DNA from: Erysipelotrichaceae bacterium | GTDB taxonomy: Bacteria > Bacillota_I > Bacilli_A > Erysipelotrichales > Erysipelotrichaceae | Length of the DNA: 64,000 nt | Assembly (NCBI GenBank): GCA_017431825.1 | Contig: JAFRKI010000001.1 | Location: 62,001 to 126,000, forward strand | Reading direction: 5' to 3' | Shown here: one piece after another, positions 50,087 to 59,152 of the stretch | How the letters are laid out: each line of letters starts with the position of its first letter | Position numbering within the stretch: the stretch's first letter is position 1 | Notes under the pieces: model-generated | Database searches by the model: none | What the model was told of the DNA's origin: nothing | What the model saw: only the letters and a program-made list of their open reading frames with translations | Made by a program: the position numbers and the translations under genes

Positions 50087-50109
50087 TTAAAAAGGAGCTT
50101 TAGCTCCTT
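50087..50109 (-). terminator. Terminator of the transporter-carboxypeptidase operon
   Basis: Minus strand AAGGAGCT - AA - AGCTCCTT then TTTTT; the stem includes the stop codon. Confidence 0.8.
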
Positions 50110-51775
50110 ATATTGAAGTATTTACGACTCCGGCCTTTCTGCTGCTGACCGTTATCTCTACAGGCTTACTATCACTTTTCTTTATGATCCAGGTGACTTT
50201 CTTATGGATCGGATCACTGTTAAAAGTTGAGATGTTCCCGTAGAAGTAATTGTCAGTATTAGTCTTGGAGAAGGAAGAGAGATCTTCGATCACGGTCTTT
50301 TCCTTGCCTTCGATGATCTCGTCAAAGCCTTTGATCACTATTTCGATGCCCTTGTTTTCCTTGAGGAATCTGGCCCTGTCGGAAACATAGGTAGGCAGAT
50401 ATCCGGTATTGCCTACGATGATGCTTACCTTAAAGAAACCGTTGCCCAGGTCTTCCTTGTCGACAGACTCTATCACCAGCTTCGGCAGCATGGACGCGTA
50501 AGCGATTGAGAAATCGGTCGTCTTTTCAAGTTCGCTGACCAGGAAGGAAACGGGAGGATTCTGGAAAGTCTGTTTGATATCGAAACCTCCCGTTTCTACT
50601 GCACCCAGCTGCGGGTGTTCGCATTTCTTCCAGGATGCATACTTGTCGGGACAGTTCTCCTTTACCCACTTGTAGCAGGCTGCCGTTCTTTCGGCCTGTC
50701 TGAAGAGGTTTTCAGGCTTGTTGTAGACCATCGGAACACCGGCTCTTTCTTCTAGATTCCACAGTTCCAGAGTCGTCGCATAGATGCCATGGCTGCCATA
50801 GCACCAGTCATCGAAGGCTCCGGAATCATAGTGTTCCTGATCACTAAGGAAAGAGTCGAAGATGTTGAGCTTCTTGTAGCCCATCTTCTTCTGGCAGATG
50901 GCTCCCAGCTGATTGTAGACTTCGATGTCGTATTTAGGAGCCTTGGCTTCGCTTTCGTTGCCCGGAGGCGTCAGCAGTATGCCGCCGCTGGTATGATGAG
51001 TCAGCACGGCACAGATGTTAGGATGGCTGTTGACGAAGTCCACCACGGCCTTGGTCTCGGGATTGCTTAAAGGATAAGGACCGGCACCTTGCTGTATCGG
51101 TTCACAGTTCCAGCCGAACGGATAGTTACGGTTGAAATCAAGGCCCCAGTCAGCTCTTTTTACCTTGACGTCCACGCCGTCATAACCGTCGATCAGGCCC
51201 TCGGTATAGACGTCATAGAAGTCCCCTTCCCTATCTTCCATGGTCCTTGGGACCATCAGATCGTCGTTATCGGGATCCTTCTTCCAGGCGCCGTATTTCG
51301 TCTTTACTCTCATCATCCTGATGACGCCGTCATCGTCGATGTCTTTCTGATAAAGACCTTCAGGGTCCTTGATGTAGTCCCGGTTTACCGAACGCAGTAT
51401 GGCGGGACCGGTCAGATAGGCATCGGAGCCGTCAGGTGAAACACAGGGGATGATGTAGAAGGTATTGTCGTCCAAGAGCTTCTTTACCTTTTCATCTGTT
51501 GCGTAATTGGTCAAGAGATAATCCGCCGTATGCATGGCGGCCATCATGCCGGTGACTTCACCCGCATGGGTGTTGCCGTCGATGTAGAAGGCCGGCTTCT
51601 CACTTGCCTTCTTATTGTCGGCAGTGATGGTAAGGGCCAGTACGTCCTTGCCTTCTTTGGTCTTGCAGATGCTTTCAACAGTGATCAGATCAGCGAACTT
51701 ATCCTTAAGGACGGCAATGTTCTTTTCTCTGTCGGTCTGTGTAAAGTATTTATCGTATGTCAGTGTCGTTTTCAT
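50108..51775 (-). CDS. M14-family zinc carboxypeptidase
   Basis: A 555-residue metallocarboxypeptidase. Zinc ligands H-A-G-E are in IDGNTHAGEVTG and the third His in VLTHHTSGG; the catalytic Glu is in TTLELWNLEE. A C-terminal domain of about 130 residues (VSIIVGNTGYLPTYVS) looks beta-rich. No signal peptide is visible, so it is probably cytosolic. The start codon shares a base with the ABC ATPase stop (TAATG). It lies in the arginine-type ABC operon, which suggests that it may trim peptides to release the same amino acid, but substrate preference is inferred. Confidence 0.85.
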   Translation of the reverse strand: MKTTLTYDKYFTQTDREKNIAVLKDKFADLITVESICKTKEGKDVLALTITADNKKASEKPAFYIDGNTHAGEVTGMMAAMHTADYLLTNYATDEKVKKLLDDNTFYIIPCVSPDGSDAYLTGPAILRSVNRDYIKDPEGLYQKDIDDDGVIRMMRVKTKYGAWKKDPDNDDLMVPRTMEDREGDFYDVYTEGLIDGYDGVDVKVKRADWGLDFNRNYPFGWNCEPIQQGAGPYPLSNPETKAVVDFVNSHPNICAVLTHHTSGGILLTPPGNESEAKAPKYDIEVYNQLGAICQKKMGYKKLNIFDSFLSDQEHYDSGAFDDWCYGSHGIYATTLELWNLEERAGVPMVYNKPENLFRQAERTAACYKWVKENCPDKYASWKKCEHPQLGAVETGGFDIKQTFQNPPVSFLVSELEKTTDFSIAYASMLPKLVIESVDKEDLGNGFFKVSIIVGNTGYLPTYVSDRARFLKENKGIEIVIKGFDEIIEGKEKTVIEDLSSFSKTNTDNYFYGNISTFNSDPIHKKVTWIIKKSDSKPVEITVSSRKAGVVNTSI

Positions 51776-52527
51776 TAGAGTACCTCATTCAGGAATGCCT
51801 GCAGTCTTTCACTCTTCGGATTTTCAAAGACTTCTTCCGGAGCGCCCTCTTCGATGACTACGCCGTCATCGATAAACAGCACTCGGTCACTGATGCTTTT
51901 CGCAAAGCCCATTTCATGGGTCACGATGACGCACGTCATGCCGCTGAGGGCCAGATCCCTGATGACGTTAAGTACGCCTTTTACCATTTCGGGATCAAGG
52001 GCCGATGTCGGTTCGTCGAACAGCATCACATCCGGATCCATGGCCATGGCTCTGACTATCGCCAGACGCTGTTTCTGGCCGCCTGATAAACGGCTAGGAT
52101 ATTCGTCGGCCTTGTCTATGAGCCCGACCTGTTCAAGCAGCGCATAGGCCTTTTCTTCAGCTTCCTTCCTTGAAAGCTTCTTTTCCAGCATCGGCGTCAA
52201 TGTGATATTATCCAGCACCGTCAGATGCGGGAAAACGTTGAACTGCTGGAAGACCATGCCGATCCTCTGTCTTATAAGATCAAGATCTTTTCCTTTGCTT
52301 AATCTGGTGATGTCTTCGCCTTCAAAAATCACCGAACCCTGTTCCGGAACTTCCAGAAGATTTAGGCATCTTAAGAAAGTGGACTTGCCTCCGCCTGATG
52401 GCCCGATGATGCTTACGACTTCACCTCTGGCTATCTCTTCATCGATGCCCTTCAGCACTTCCAGTTCACCGAAGGACTTATGAAGATCTTCCACCTTTAT
52501 CAGTACTTCCTTATCATGCTCTTTCAC
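51775..52527 (-). CDS. Polar amino acid ABC transporter, ATP-binding protein
   Basis: A 250-residue ABC ATPase of the GlnQ/ArtM/YqiZ type: Walker [11 protein letters not shown]-loop [16 protein letters not shown], signature LSGGQKQR, Walker [15 protein letters not shown], and H-loop VTHEM. It powers uptake with the permease (14-base overlap) and substrate-binding protein. T-box and leader-peptide evidence upstream point to arginine as the cargo. Confidence 0.92.
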   Translation of the reverse strand: MKEHDKEVLIKVEDLHKSFGELEVLKGIDEEIARGEVVSIIGPSGGGKSTFLRCLNLLEVPEQGSVIFEGEDITRLSKGKDLDLIRQRIGMVFQQFNVFPHLTVLDNITLTPMLEKKLSRKEAEEKAYALLEQVGLIDKADEYPSRLSGGQKQRLAIVRAMAMDPDVMLFDEPTSALDPEMVKGVLNVIRDLALSGMTCVIVTHEMGFAKSISDRVLFIDDGVVIEEGAPEEVFENPKSERLQAFLNEVL

Positions 52528-53185
52528 TTACGGCTAACCTCTTTTCCAGTAATTTGACCAGCATCGACAGGAAGACCGTTACCACCAGATAGATGAAGGC
52601 GATGATGAATAACGGCTGCCAGATGAGGTACTTGTTGGCGAGGAGCGTTCTCGTGTACATCAGTTCGTACAGCATGAACGTTCCGGCCAGTGATGTCTCC
52701 TTGATCATGGCGATGTACTCATTAGCTAAGGAAGGCAGTATCGCTCTGATGGCCTGCGGAAGTATGACCTTGACCATGGCGTGCCGGTATGACATGCCCA
52801 GGCTTCTGGCCGCTTCCATCTGGCCGATATCCACGGAACTGATGCCGCCCCTGATGATCTCAGCCACATAGGCCGAGGAGTTCAGGATCAATGAGATGAT
52901 GACACAGGTCTCCTTGTTCAGGGCGTTTAAGGCCGGTATGGCCATCGGCAGGAAGTAATAGGCGATATACATCTGCACCAGTAAAGGCGTGCCTCTTAAG
53001 ACCGTCACATAGACGTTGCCGATGGTATTGAGCACGGTGTTTTTCGCAATGTTCAGTAAGGATATCAGCGATCCCAGGATGGAGCCGAAGAAGACGGCGA
53101 TGGCCGCATACTTCAGCGTTCCTACCAGGCCCTTAAGGAACAGAGGATAGTATTTTATGAAAACATCAAAGATGGAAAGTGTCAT
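52514..53185 (-). CDS. Polar amino acid ABC transporter, permease
   Basis: A 223-residue HisM/ArtQ-type permease with five or so membrane helices and the EAA loop [22 protein letters not shown], contacting the ATPase. [19 protein letters not shown] is a typical start for the family. It shares a base with the substrate-binding protein stop and overlaps the ATPase start. Confidence 0.92.
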   Translation of the reverse strand: MTLSIFDVFIKYYPLFLKGLVGTLKYAAIAVFFGSILGSLISLLNIAKNTVLNTIGNVYVTVLRGTPLLVQMYIAYYFLPMAIPALNALNKETCVIISLILNSSAYVAEIIRGGISSVDIGQMEAARSLGMSYRHAMVKVILPQAIRAILPSLANEYIAMIKETSLAGTFMLYELMYTRTLLANKYLIWQPLFIIAFIYLVVTVFLSMLVKLLEKRLAVSERA

Positions 53186-54123
53186 TATTCTTCTCCCGGA
53201 CTTACACCGGCAGCGTCACAGGCTGCATAGTACATGTCGGTATACTTGCCTTCGGCCATCATCTGGGTGATGATCTGATTGATGACGTCCATCAGCTCGG
53301 TCTCGCCCTTCTTGCAGGCAACGACCGTACCGGCATAGTCTCCGTACATGGACAGATCGAACTGCAGTTCCTTTTCCTGATACAGGCTCACGAACATGCC
53401 GCCTGAGCTTTCCGCATAGTTTTTGGCCGTAGTCGCATCGAAGGCTACCGCATCGACCTTGCCGGTCTGCAGATCCAGGATGGCCTGATCCATGGTCACG
53501 AAGAGATTGATCGTGCAGTCTTCAGGCAGCTGATCCTCGCAGTACATCTGCTGCAGGGAATTGGCCTGCGCATCGATGGTCAGACCCGCAAAGTCCTCAA
53601 GGCTGTTGTATTTGTCGACGTCTTCAGCCGGCACCATGATCGTGTGGTGATCGTCGGTATCGGAATAGTAATAGCCGACCGAAAGCTCATAAAGCTCGGC
53701 TCTGTCTTCCTTGTAGCCAAGACCGGAAATGGCCAGATCCGACTTGCCGGTATCAAGAGCTACCAGGACGCCGGCGAAGTCCATCGTTTCCAGCTTGAAA
53801 TCGATGCCCAGCGAATTGGCTATGTACTGGGCCACCAGGATATCGGCTCCCTTTACTTCACCGGTCACCGCATCGACGAATTCAGCCGGCGGATAATCCG
53901 GAGAAGTCGAAACGATGATATAGCCTCTGTCCAGTATCTCCTGCAGCTTGCCGGAAACGTTGCTCAGATCGACGTCGGCCTTGCCGATCGTCTTGATGAG
54001 CTCATCATAAGGTACACCTTCGTATACCCAAGTATCTTCACTAATTTCTTCCTGGGTATCATCCTCGGTACCACAGGCACATAACAGTAATAACGCTAAT
54101 AATATAACCAGTAATTTCTTCAT
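53185..54123 (-). CDS. Amino acid ABC transporter substrate-binding lipoprotein
   Basis: A 312-residue solute-binding protein (family 3). Signal peptide with a lipobox ending LLCAC (Cys17), then an acidic N-terminal linker, and the bilobed domain from about residue 60: GYIIVSTSPDYPPAEFVD, ADILVAQYIANSLGIDFKL, AISGLGYKEDRAE. The DYPPAEF and R-x-E blocks are usual for arginine/lysine/ornithine or polar amino acid binding, though ligand identity is not certain. AAGGAGAAAG precedes the ATG; its leader holds a T-box and a short Arg-rich reading frame. Confidence 0.9.
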   Translation of the reverse strand: MKKLLVILLALLLLCACGTEDDTQEEISEDTWVYEGVPYDELIKTIGKADVDLSNVSGKLQEILDRGYIIVSTSPDYPPAEFVDAVTGEVKGADILVAQYIANSLGIDFKLETMDFAGVLVALDTGKSDLAISGLGYKEDRAELYELSVGYYYSDTDDHHTIMVPAEDVDKYNSLEDFAGLTIDAQANSLQQMYCEDQLPEDCTINLFVTMDQAILDLQTGKVDAVAFDATTAKNYAESSGGMFVSLYQEKELQFDLSMYGDYAGTVVACKKGETELMDVINQIITQMMAEGKYTDMYYAACDAAGVSPGEE

Positions 54124-54137
54124 TTTCTTTCTCCTTT

Positions 54138-54176
54138 CTAAATTACTCTCACCTGCTTTCTTCTTTGTCGTCGCAT
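54138..54176 (-). CDS. Arg-rich leader peptide MRRQRRKQVRVI upstream of the ABC transporter
   Basis: A 12-codon open frame starting ATG 54176 and ending TAG 54138. The peptide is MRRQRRKQVRVI, with five Arg (two CGA, three AGA) and two Lys out of twelve. AAGGAGG (54185-54191) lies eight bases ahead, an ideal ribosome site; an in-frame ATG two codons earlier is too close to it. The ORF lies between the T-box terminator and the substrate-binding protein, whose ribosome site follows within fourteen bases of its stop. This is the layout of a translational attenuator in which ribosome speed at Arg codons controls the next gene; that function is inferred. Confidence 0.6.
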   Translation of the reverse strand: MRRQRRKQVRVI

Positions 54177-54197
54177 ATTCATTTCCTCCTTATAAAC

Positions 54198-54415
54198 GAA
54201 AAAGCCGTCTCCAAAGAGACGACTGTATCGCGGTACCACTCTAATTGCCTGTCTGAAACAGGCCACCTCTACTTTAACGCCGTATAGCGACCGTCCCTAC
54301 GTTATTTCAGGACAGTATCTTCATGGAGCGCTTCCCTGTCCGTATCCTGTCTGCTTACACCGACCAGACTCGCTTTAAGGACCGTCAGCAGGTACTATTC
54401 CACTTCTCTGATATA
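54198..54415 (-). promoter_or_regulatory. T-box riboswitch leader, predicted specifier CGC (arginine)
   Basis: The T-box core reads AGTGGTACCGCG (54240-54229) and is followed by the terminator hairpin AGTCGTCTC - TTTG - GAGACGGCT and a T run. Stem I can be drawn: the lower helix GTGGA pairs with TCCAT, the specifier loop has AGTA on the 5' side (54396-54393) and GAAG-CGC on the 3' side, and the distal part AGCGAGTC TGGTCGGTGTAAGC resembles the conserved AG-bulge region. In other T-boxes the codon follows GAA plus one base; here this gives CGC at 54330-54328, an Arg codon (the alternative phase gives GCG, Ala). The TGGT bulge can pair with a discriminator A, or with G by wobble. It controls the transporter operon by premature termination unless uncharged tRNA binds. 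Confidence 0.85.
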
Positions 54416-54420
54416 AGACC

Positions 54421-54448
54421 ATCTTATATTATTTTTGAAACATGTCAA
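54421..54448 (-). promoter_or_regulatory. Promoter of the T-box operon
   Basis: -35 TTGACA (54448-54443, perfect consensus), 16-bp spacer, -10 TAAGAT (54426-54421). The start site is expected near 54414. Confidence 0.7.
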
Positions 54449-54499
54449 GTCTTTTTCAGAAATATTTTACAATCTATGTAAATCTTTTCATCAGTATGA

Positions 54500-55294
54500 T
54501 CACCTGCCCAGGAAGGCAAATACGCGCTCATTAAAGTCTTTCGCTTCTTCATAAGCGGCATGTCCCAGGCCTTCATAGATGTACAGTTCACTGTCTTTAA
54601 TGAGCCCATGCAGCCTCTTTGAGGCATCGACGCCTACTATCCGGTCATCGCTGCCGGCGATTATCAGGACCGGACACTTTATCTTTGGAAGATCATCTTC
54701 GGAATTAAAAGCCAGTATCGCTTTCGCATTGGCCAGAAAGCGTTTATAGTCTTTGGGCCTGCCGATATGGCCGAGCAGCGGATAGGCCTTGCGGTATTTG
54801 GAAAGATAGCTTTCGGAATAGCTGTTCTCAGCCGTATCGATCATCAGTTCCTTATGATCGCCTTTTTCGGCGAGGCTTATCCATCTGTCCAGGCGCTCCT
54901 TTATCACTTCATTCACCGAAGGAGCGCTGACCGCTATCACCGCTTTTTCGATTAAGCCAGGATAGTCTATAGCCAGTTCCTGGGCTATCATGCCGCCCTG
55001 GGAGACACCGAGGACGGAAGTCTTTTCGATGCCCAGTTCCTTTAAAGCTCTGGCCTGATCGTCAGCCATGTCTTTGATCGAAAAGCCGGCAGGCAGATCG
55101 TTCCTGCGGCTGAACATGTAGATCGTGAAGCTGTCAAAGTATTCCTTATACGGGGCCGACAGGAAAAGTGCCTTCCCCTTTACCGTTGCCAGCCCGTCGG
55201 AAAGACCGGGTATGATGATCACGTTTTTGGGACCGTGTCCGAAGGACACATAGTCCATCGTCACCTTATCTAAACTGACTGTACCGTTTTTCAT
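54500..55294 (-). CDS. Alpha/beta hydrolase
   Basis: A 264-residue cytosolic hydrolase with the elbow GVSQGGMIAQELA as nucleophile, PGLSDG as oxyanion loop, SDDRIVG with the acid residue and GLGHAAYEE with His. Size and motifs match the epoxide hydrolase/BioH-like general group. It follows the PepO gene at five bases and so is its co-transcribed neighbour. The substrate is unknown. Confidence 0.83.
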   Translation of the reverse strand: MKNGTVSLDKVTMDYVSFGHGPKNVIIIPGLSDGLATVKGKALFLSAPYKEYFDSFTIYMFSRRNDLPAGFSIKDMADDQARALKELGIEKTSVLGVSQGGMIAQELAIDYPGLIEKAVIAVSAPSVNEVIKERLDRWISLAEKGDHKELMIDTAENSYSESYLSKYRKAYPLLGHIGRPKDYKRFLANAKAILAFNSEDDLPKIKCPVLIIAGSDDRIVGVDASKRLHGLIKDSELYIYEGLGHAAYEEAKDFNERVFAFLGR

Positions 55295-55299
55295 GAGTA

Positions 55300-57195
55300 T
55301 TACCAGATGATGATCCGCTTATCAGGGGCGATGTACATCTCATCGCCTTCCTTAACGTCAAAGGCCGCATACCATTCAGGGAAGTTGCGGACCTGGATGT
55401 TGGCACGAAGCTCAGCCGGTGAATGGACGTCGTTGTTGAGCAGCAGCTGGATGTATTCCTCCCTGGCCTTGAGGCACCAGATCCGGGCCCAGTTGATGAA
55501 GTACTTATCGAAGTCTTCATTGCTTTGATGCATGATGTCGAGAGTGACGGCCATGCCGCCGTTATCGGCGATGTTCTCGCTGACCACCAGCTCACCGTTG
55601 ACCTTGCCGCCGTGGTATTCGATGCCATCCCACTGCCTGATCATGTCCTTGGTGAGCCTGTCGAAGGCTTCAAAGTCTTCCTTTGTCCACCAGTCGGAGA
55701 GGTTGCCCTTCTCGTCGAAGTGAGCGCCGTTGTTGTCGAAGGCATGGGAGATCTCATGGCCGATGACCGCACCGATGCCGCCCAGGTTCTCCGCAAAGCT
55801 CTGCTTAAGACTGTAGAAAGGCTTCTGCAGGATGGCAGCCGGAAAGGTTATGTCGTTCCTGCTCGGGTCGTAGCAGGCATTGACCATATGGCCCGGCATA
55901 TACCACTCGTTCCTGTCTACAGGCTTCAGGAACTTGGAGAATTCCTCCTTTATCTTTTCAAGGCTCAGGTTCCTGGCATTATCGAAATAGGAAGCGTCCT
56001 CATCGACTTTAAGCTTTTTAAAGAACTCTCTGACATCGTCAGGATAGCCCATCTTGACGGCCATGGTCGAAAGCTTCAGGATGGCCTTTTCACAGGTATC
56101 TTTGGACAGGAAGGTATTTTCCTTCATTCTCTTTATGTAGGTGGCGATGACCTTTTCCACCAGGGATATGATGTCTTTCTTGGCCTCTTCGCCGAAGTAA
56201 GTGCGTCCGTAGTAGATGCCTACCGGTTCCGAGAAACAGTAGGAAGCGACCTGATAGGCCTGTTTTTCCAGTGTCGGATTTTCCGCTATGCCTAAGAGCG
56301 TCCTTCTGTAAATGGTCGATATCTCATAGAGATCTGCTGAAAGCAGATTGGCATTGCTCAGTAATGTGCTCACATAGAGCCAGTGTTTATACAGTTCGAA
56401 GTTTTCTTCATTGAAGTAGGAAGACATTTCCTTTACGGCTTTTGGATCATAGACGATGAGCGTTTCCGGAGCCCTGTCGCCGTACATCTCCTTAAGGAAG
56501 CCTTTTATGTCGAAAGGCGTCACACAGGAAGCGACTTCTTCAAGAGGCATCGGGTTGTAGTTCTTGACGTAGTCGGCCCATTCCAGCTGGCTCTTTACCT
56601 TTTTGGAGATGAGCTTATCGTAAGCCAGCGTATCGGCTATGTATTCCTTCTGTTTATCCTCAGGAAGATCCGTAAAAGCCAGAGCCTTAAGGGCCATGTC
56701 TTCATAGACCTTCAACAGCTGCTTGCCGGCATCATTGTCATAATAAGGCGTATCCGGAAGGATGATGGACGGTCCCAAGACATAGAAACAGTTGGTCGTG
56801 GCATCCTTCATATCGGCTTCCACGCCCATCCTTATTGGCAGACGCAGGCCTTTGTACAGGAAGTCCTTGGCTTTACTGTTAAGATCGGCTACGTCTTTAA
56901 GGTCTTCGATCTCCTTTAGTAAAGGCAGCAGCGGCTTTATTCCTTCAGCATTCCGCTTATCGATGTCCAGCACCTTTTTATAGAGCTTTACGGCATCTTC
57001 CATACCTGCGATATCGCTGCTTTTTTCATTCTTCGCAAAAGCGGCGAAATCGGCCATCATGATCTTCTCGGTCTCCCGGTCTATCTCCGTAAAGCCGCCG
57101 GCTGTCGGCCTGTCGGCAGGTATGACTGCGGTCTTGAGCCATTCGCCGTTTACGGCCTGGTACAGATTATCCTGTATTCTGATATCGTCTTCCAT
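55300..57195 (-). CDS. pepO: M13-family metalloendopeptidase (PepO type)
   Basis: A 631-residue neprilysin-like zinc endopeptidase. The active site is IGHEISHAFDNNG (HExxH) with the third ligand Glu in ENIADNGG and the substrate block NAFY replaced by the related NACYDP region. There is no signal peptide, so like lactococcal PepO it is cytosolic and degrades peptides. AAGGAG lies seven bases ahead of the ATG. TATAAT and a CCTGA-AA-TCAGG inverted repeat (57238-57249) precede it. Confidence 0.9.
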   Translation of the reverse strand: MEDDIRIQDNLYQAVNGEWLKTAVIPADRPTAGGFTEIDRETEKIMMADFAAFAKNEKSSDIAGMEDAVKLYKKVLDIDKRNAEGIKPLLPLLKEIEDLKDVADLNSKAKDFLYKGLRLPIRMGVEADMKDATTNCFYVLGPSIILPDTPYYDNDAGKQLLKVYEDMALKALAFTDLPEDKQKEYIADTLAYDKLISKKVKSQLEWADYVKNYNPMPLEEVASCVTPFDIKGFLKEMYGDRAPETLIVYDPKAVKEMSSYFNEENFELYKHWLYVSTLLSNANLLSADLYEISTIYRRTLLGIAENPTLEKQAYQVASYCFSEPVGIYYGRTYFGEEAKKDIISLVEKVIATYIKRMKENTFLSKDTCEKAILKLSTMAVKMGYPDDVREFFKKLKVDEDASYFDNARNLSLEKIKEEFSKFLKPVDRNEWYMPGHMVNACYDPSRNDITFPAAILQKPFYSLKQSFAENLGGIGAVIGHEISHAFDNNGAHFDEKGNLSDWWTKEDFEAFDRLTKDMIRQWDGIEYHGGKVNGELVVSENIADNGGMAVTLDIMHQSNEDFDKYFINWARIWCLKAREEYIQLLLNNDVHSPAELRANIQVRNFPEWYAAFDVKEGDEMYIAPDKRIIIW

Positions 57196-57328
57196 ATGAT
57201 GCTCCTTTGTATCTGATTTTAATAAGATTATATAATACCTGAAATCAGGGATAAACAGGCATTATCCAAAAAGAGAACGCTAATATTTCCCTTTTTCCGT
57301 AAAATAGTGTATATTAATAGAGCAGCAC

Positions 57329-57419
57329 GAGGGGGTACTCAAGAGGCTGAAGAGGTTAGCTTGGAAAGCTAATAGGTCGTTTCGGCGGCGCATGGGTTCA
57401 AATCCCATTCCTCTCGCCA
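57329..57419 (+). tRNA. tRNA-Ser (GGA)
   Basis: Acceptor GAGGGGG/TCCTCTC with two G-T wobble pairs, anticodon loop TTGGAAA (GGA), long variable arm, discriminator G, encoded CCA. It stands alone between pepO and ftsQ; a TATATT box at 57310-57315 could be its -10. Confidence 0.93.
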
Positions 57420-57428
57420 TTAAAGAAT

Positions 57429-57455
57429 AAGAGATGCGATGCATCTCTTTTTTTA
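57429..57455. terminator. Bidirectional terminator, tRNA-Ser/ftsQ
   Basis: AAGAGATGC - GAT - GCATCTCTT followed by a T run. Confidence 0.9.
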
Positions 57456-58271
57456 TTCTTCAGTTGTTTCCTGCACATTTACGGCATCTTCCTGCCATGG
57501 GCAGATGCTGGTATAGCCTGCTTTGGTGAGCTCATCAAGATAGATGCAGACGTTGCCAAGCGAAGGGTCAAGACCGGAAACGATCCTGTAGTATTCGTCC
57601 AGCATGCCCAGTCCCGTCCAGGAGAGGAAGCAGAAGTTGCCGTCCCGCATGATGACTTCCATCATGTTTTCATCATAGGAAAAAGGATAGCGGTGTATCT
57701 CCGATATCTCGTTGATGGTGCCGTATTCGATGAGCTTGAAGCCCCTGAGGATCTCGCTTATCTGTTCCTTACTGTAGCCTTCCAGCAAAGGCAGCTTTTC
57801 GATCAGGTAGTAGTTATCGTTGTTGAGGCTGATCCTTTCACCGTTTATCAGCAGGATCTTCGATTCGCTGTCTTCATAAAGATAGGCGACCTGTTTTACT
57901 TCCTTGACGTTTATTACCACGAGACGGTCATCTTTCAGCTCGACTGTCGCTTCTTCGATGTACGGTGAGCTCATAAGTTTCCTGGCCTTGGCCTTAGGGA
58001 ATACGAAGAGGTATTTGCCGTCTTCCTTTATGCCGCTCAGTTCGATTATGTCTTCATCATTCAGATAGACGTTTCCTTCCACGGCTATGTGATAGATGTC
58101 GGAATAGTCGCTGATGAAATAGGCCAGTAGCAGTACCAGCAGACCTAAAAAGATGCCGATAAGGAAACAGCTGTTCTTGATGGTGGTAAAAACAGTTTTC
58201 TTACGGGCATCTTTTCTTTTATTCAGAAGATAGTTGCGGTCAAGGATCTTCTTACGGCTTTCTTCTAGCAA
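57453..58271 (-). CDS. divIB: Cell division protein FtsQ/DivIB
   Basis: A 272-residue bitopic protein: short basic cytoplasmic N-terminus, one membrane helix (about residues 32-53), a POTRA domain (ISDYSDIYHIAVEGNVYLNDEDIIELSGI...), and the FtsQ beta domain. It belongs to the divisome complex DivIB-DivIC-FtsL that activates septal synthesis. Its start overlaps the murB stop by seven bases. It is short compared with B. subtilis DivIB only in the C-terminal tail. Confidence 0.88.
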   Translation of the reverse strand: MLEESRKKILDRNYLLNKRKDARKKTVFTTIKNSCFLIGIFLGLLVLLLAYFISDYSDIYHIAVEGNVYLNDEDIIELSGIKEDGKYLFVFPKAKARKLMSSPYIEEATVELKDDRLVVINVKEVKQVAYLYEDSESKILLINGERISLNNDNYYLIEKLPLLEGYSKEQISEILRGFKLIEYGTINEISEIHRYPFSYDENMMEVIMRDGNFCFLSWTGLGMLDEYYRIVSGLDPSLGNVCIYLDELTKAGYTSICPWQEDAVNVQETTEE

Positions 58272-59152
58272 TTGAACTTCTCCGCTTCCATGATGAGCTT
58301 TATGTCATACTTCTCTTTGACTTTTTCCTGAATGTCCAGGGCCAGAGCCAGATAGTCTTCGCCCTTTCCTTCACCGGTGTTTACCAGGAAGTTGGAGTGC
58401 TTGGTGGATACCTCGACCCCTCCCAGTCTGTGGCCGCGGTAGCCGATGCCGTCGATCAGCTTCCAGGCGAAGTCGCCTTCGGGATTGCGGAAACAGGATC
58501 CGGCACTAGGCATGTCGATCGGCTGGGATTCCCTTCTTCTTTTGGCTCTGTCTTCGACGATGGTCCGGCTTTCTTCGGCATTGCCAGGTTCCAGATCGAG
58601 ATATGCCGCCAATATGAACCAGCGCGGATGTTCCTGGAAGAGCGAATAGCGGTAACGGAACTTGAGTTCGTCCTTCTGCATCCTTACGATCTCATCGTCC
58701 TTTAAGACCAGGACTTCCCTGACGATGTCGGCCATTTCCTTCTTGTAGGCACCGGCATTCATGTAGATGAGACCGCCGATGGTACCCGGTATGCCGCCCG
58801 CAAACTCCAGTCCCTTCAGTCCGGCCTTGACGGCCTGCTGGACGAAATAAGGAGCCAGGACACCGGCTTCCACATAGACGGTGGAATTGTTTATCTCATA
58901 GTTGTCGAAGTGTCTTAAGGAGATCACCACGCCTTCGAATCTTGAAGATCCGCAGATGAGGTTGGAACCGTTGCCGATGGTCTTGAACGGCACATGATTG
59001 GCCTTGAGAAAAGCGACTATCTGTCTTAAGTCGTCGATATTGTATGGCTCCACATAATGGGCGATCTCGCCGCCCATCTTGATGGTGGTCAGTTCCCTGA
59101 AGCTCCGATCGCTCCTGTAATCACCGTGCTTGCTTAAAAAATCCTTTATCAT
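58265..59152 (-). CDS. murB: UDP-N-acetylmuramate dehydrogenase
   Basis: A 295-residue FAD enzyme that reduces UDP-GlcNAc-enolpyruvate in peptidoglycan precursor synthesis. FAD-binding blocks are TTIKMGGEIAHYVEP and IGNGSNLI; GGIPGTIGGLIYMNAGAY is the family hallmark, and the active-site Ser is in PSAGSCFRNPEG with a later Glu in TGEGKGED. It is a type IIa enzyme by length. It overlaps murG by four bases and divIB by seven. Confidence 0.94.
   Translation of the reverse strand: MIKDFLSKHGDYRSDRSFRELTTIKMGGEIAHYVEPYNIDDLRQIVAFLKANHVPFKTIGNGSNLICGSSRFEGVVISLRHFDNYEINNSTVYVEAGVLAPYFVQQAVKAGLKGLEFAGGIPGTIGGLIYMNAGAYKKEMADIVREVLVLKDDEIVRMQKDELKFRYRYSLFQEHPRWFILAAYLDLEPGNAEESRTIVEDRAKRRRESQPIDMPSAGSCFRNPEGDFAWKLIDGIGYRGHRLGGVEVSTKHSNFLVNTGEGKGEDYLALALDIQEKVKEKYDIKLIMEAEKFNC

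Noticed and set aside
54178..54200. The in-frame ATG at 54182 as start of the Arg-rich peptide
   Set aside because: It lies two bases from the AAGGAGG site, too close for initiation; ATG 54176 has the correct spacing, though the longer peptide (two extra residues) cannot be excluded.
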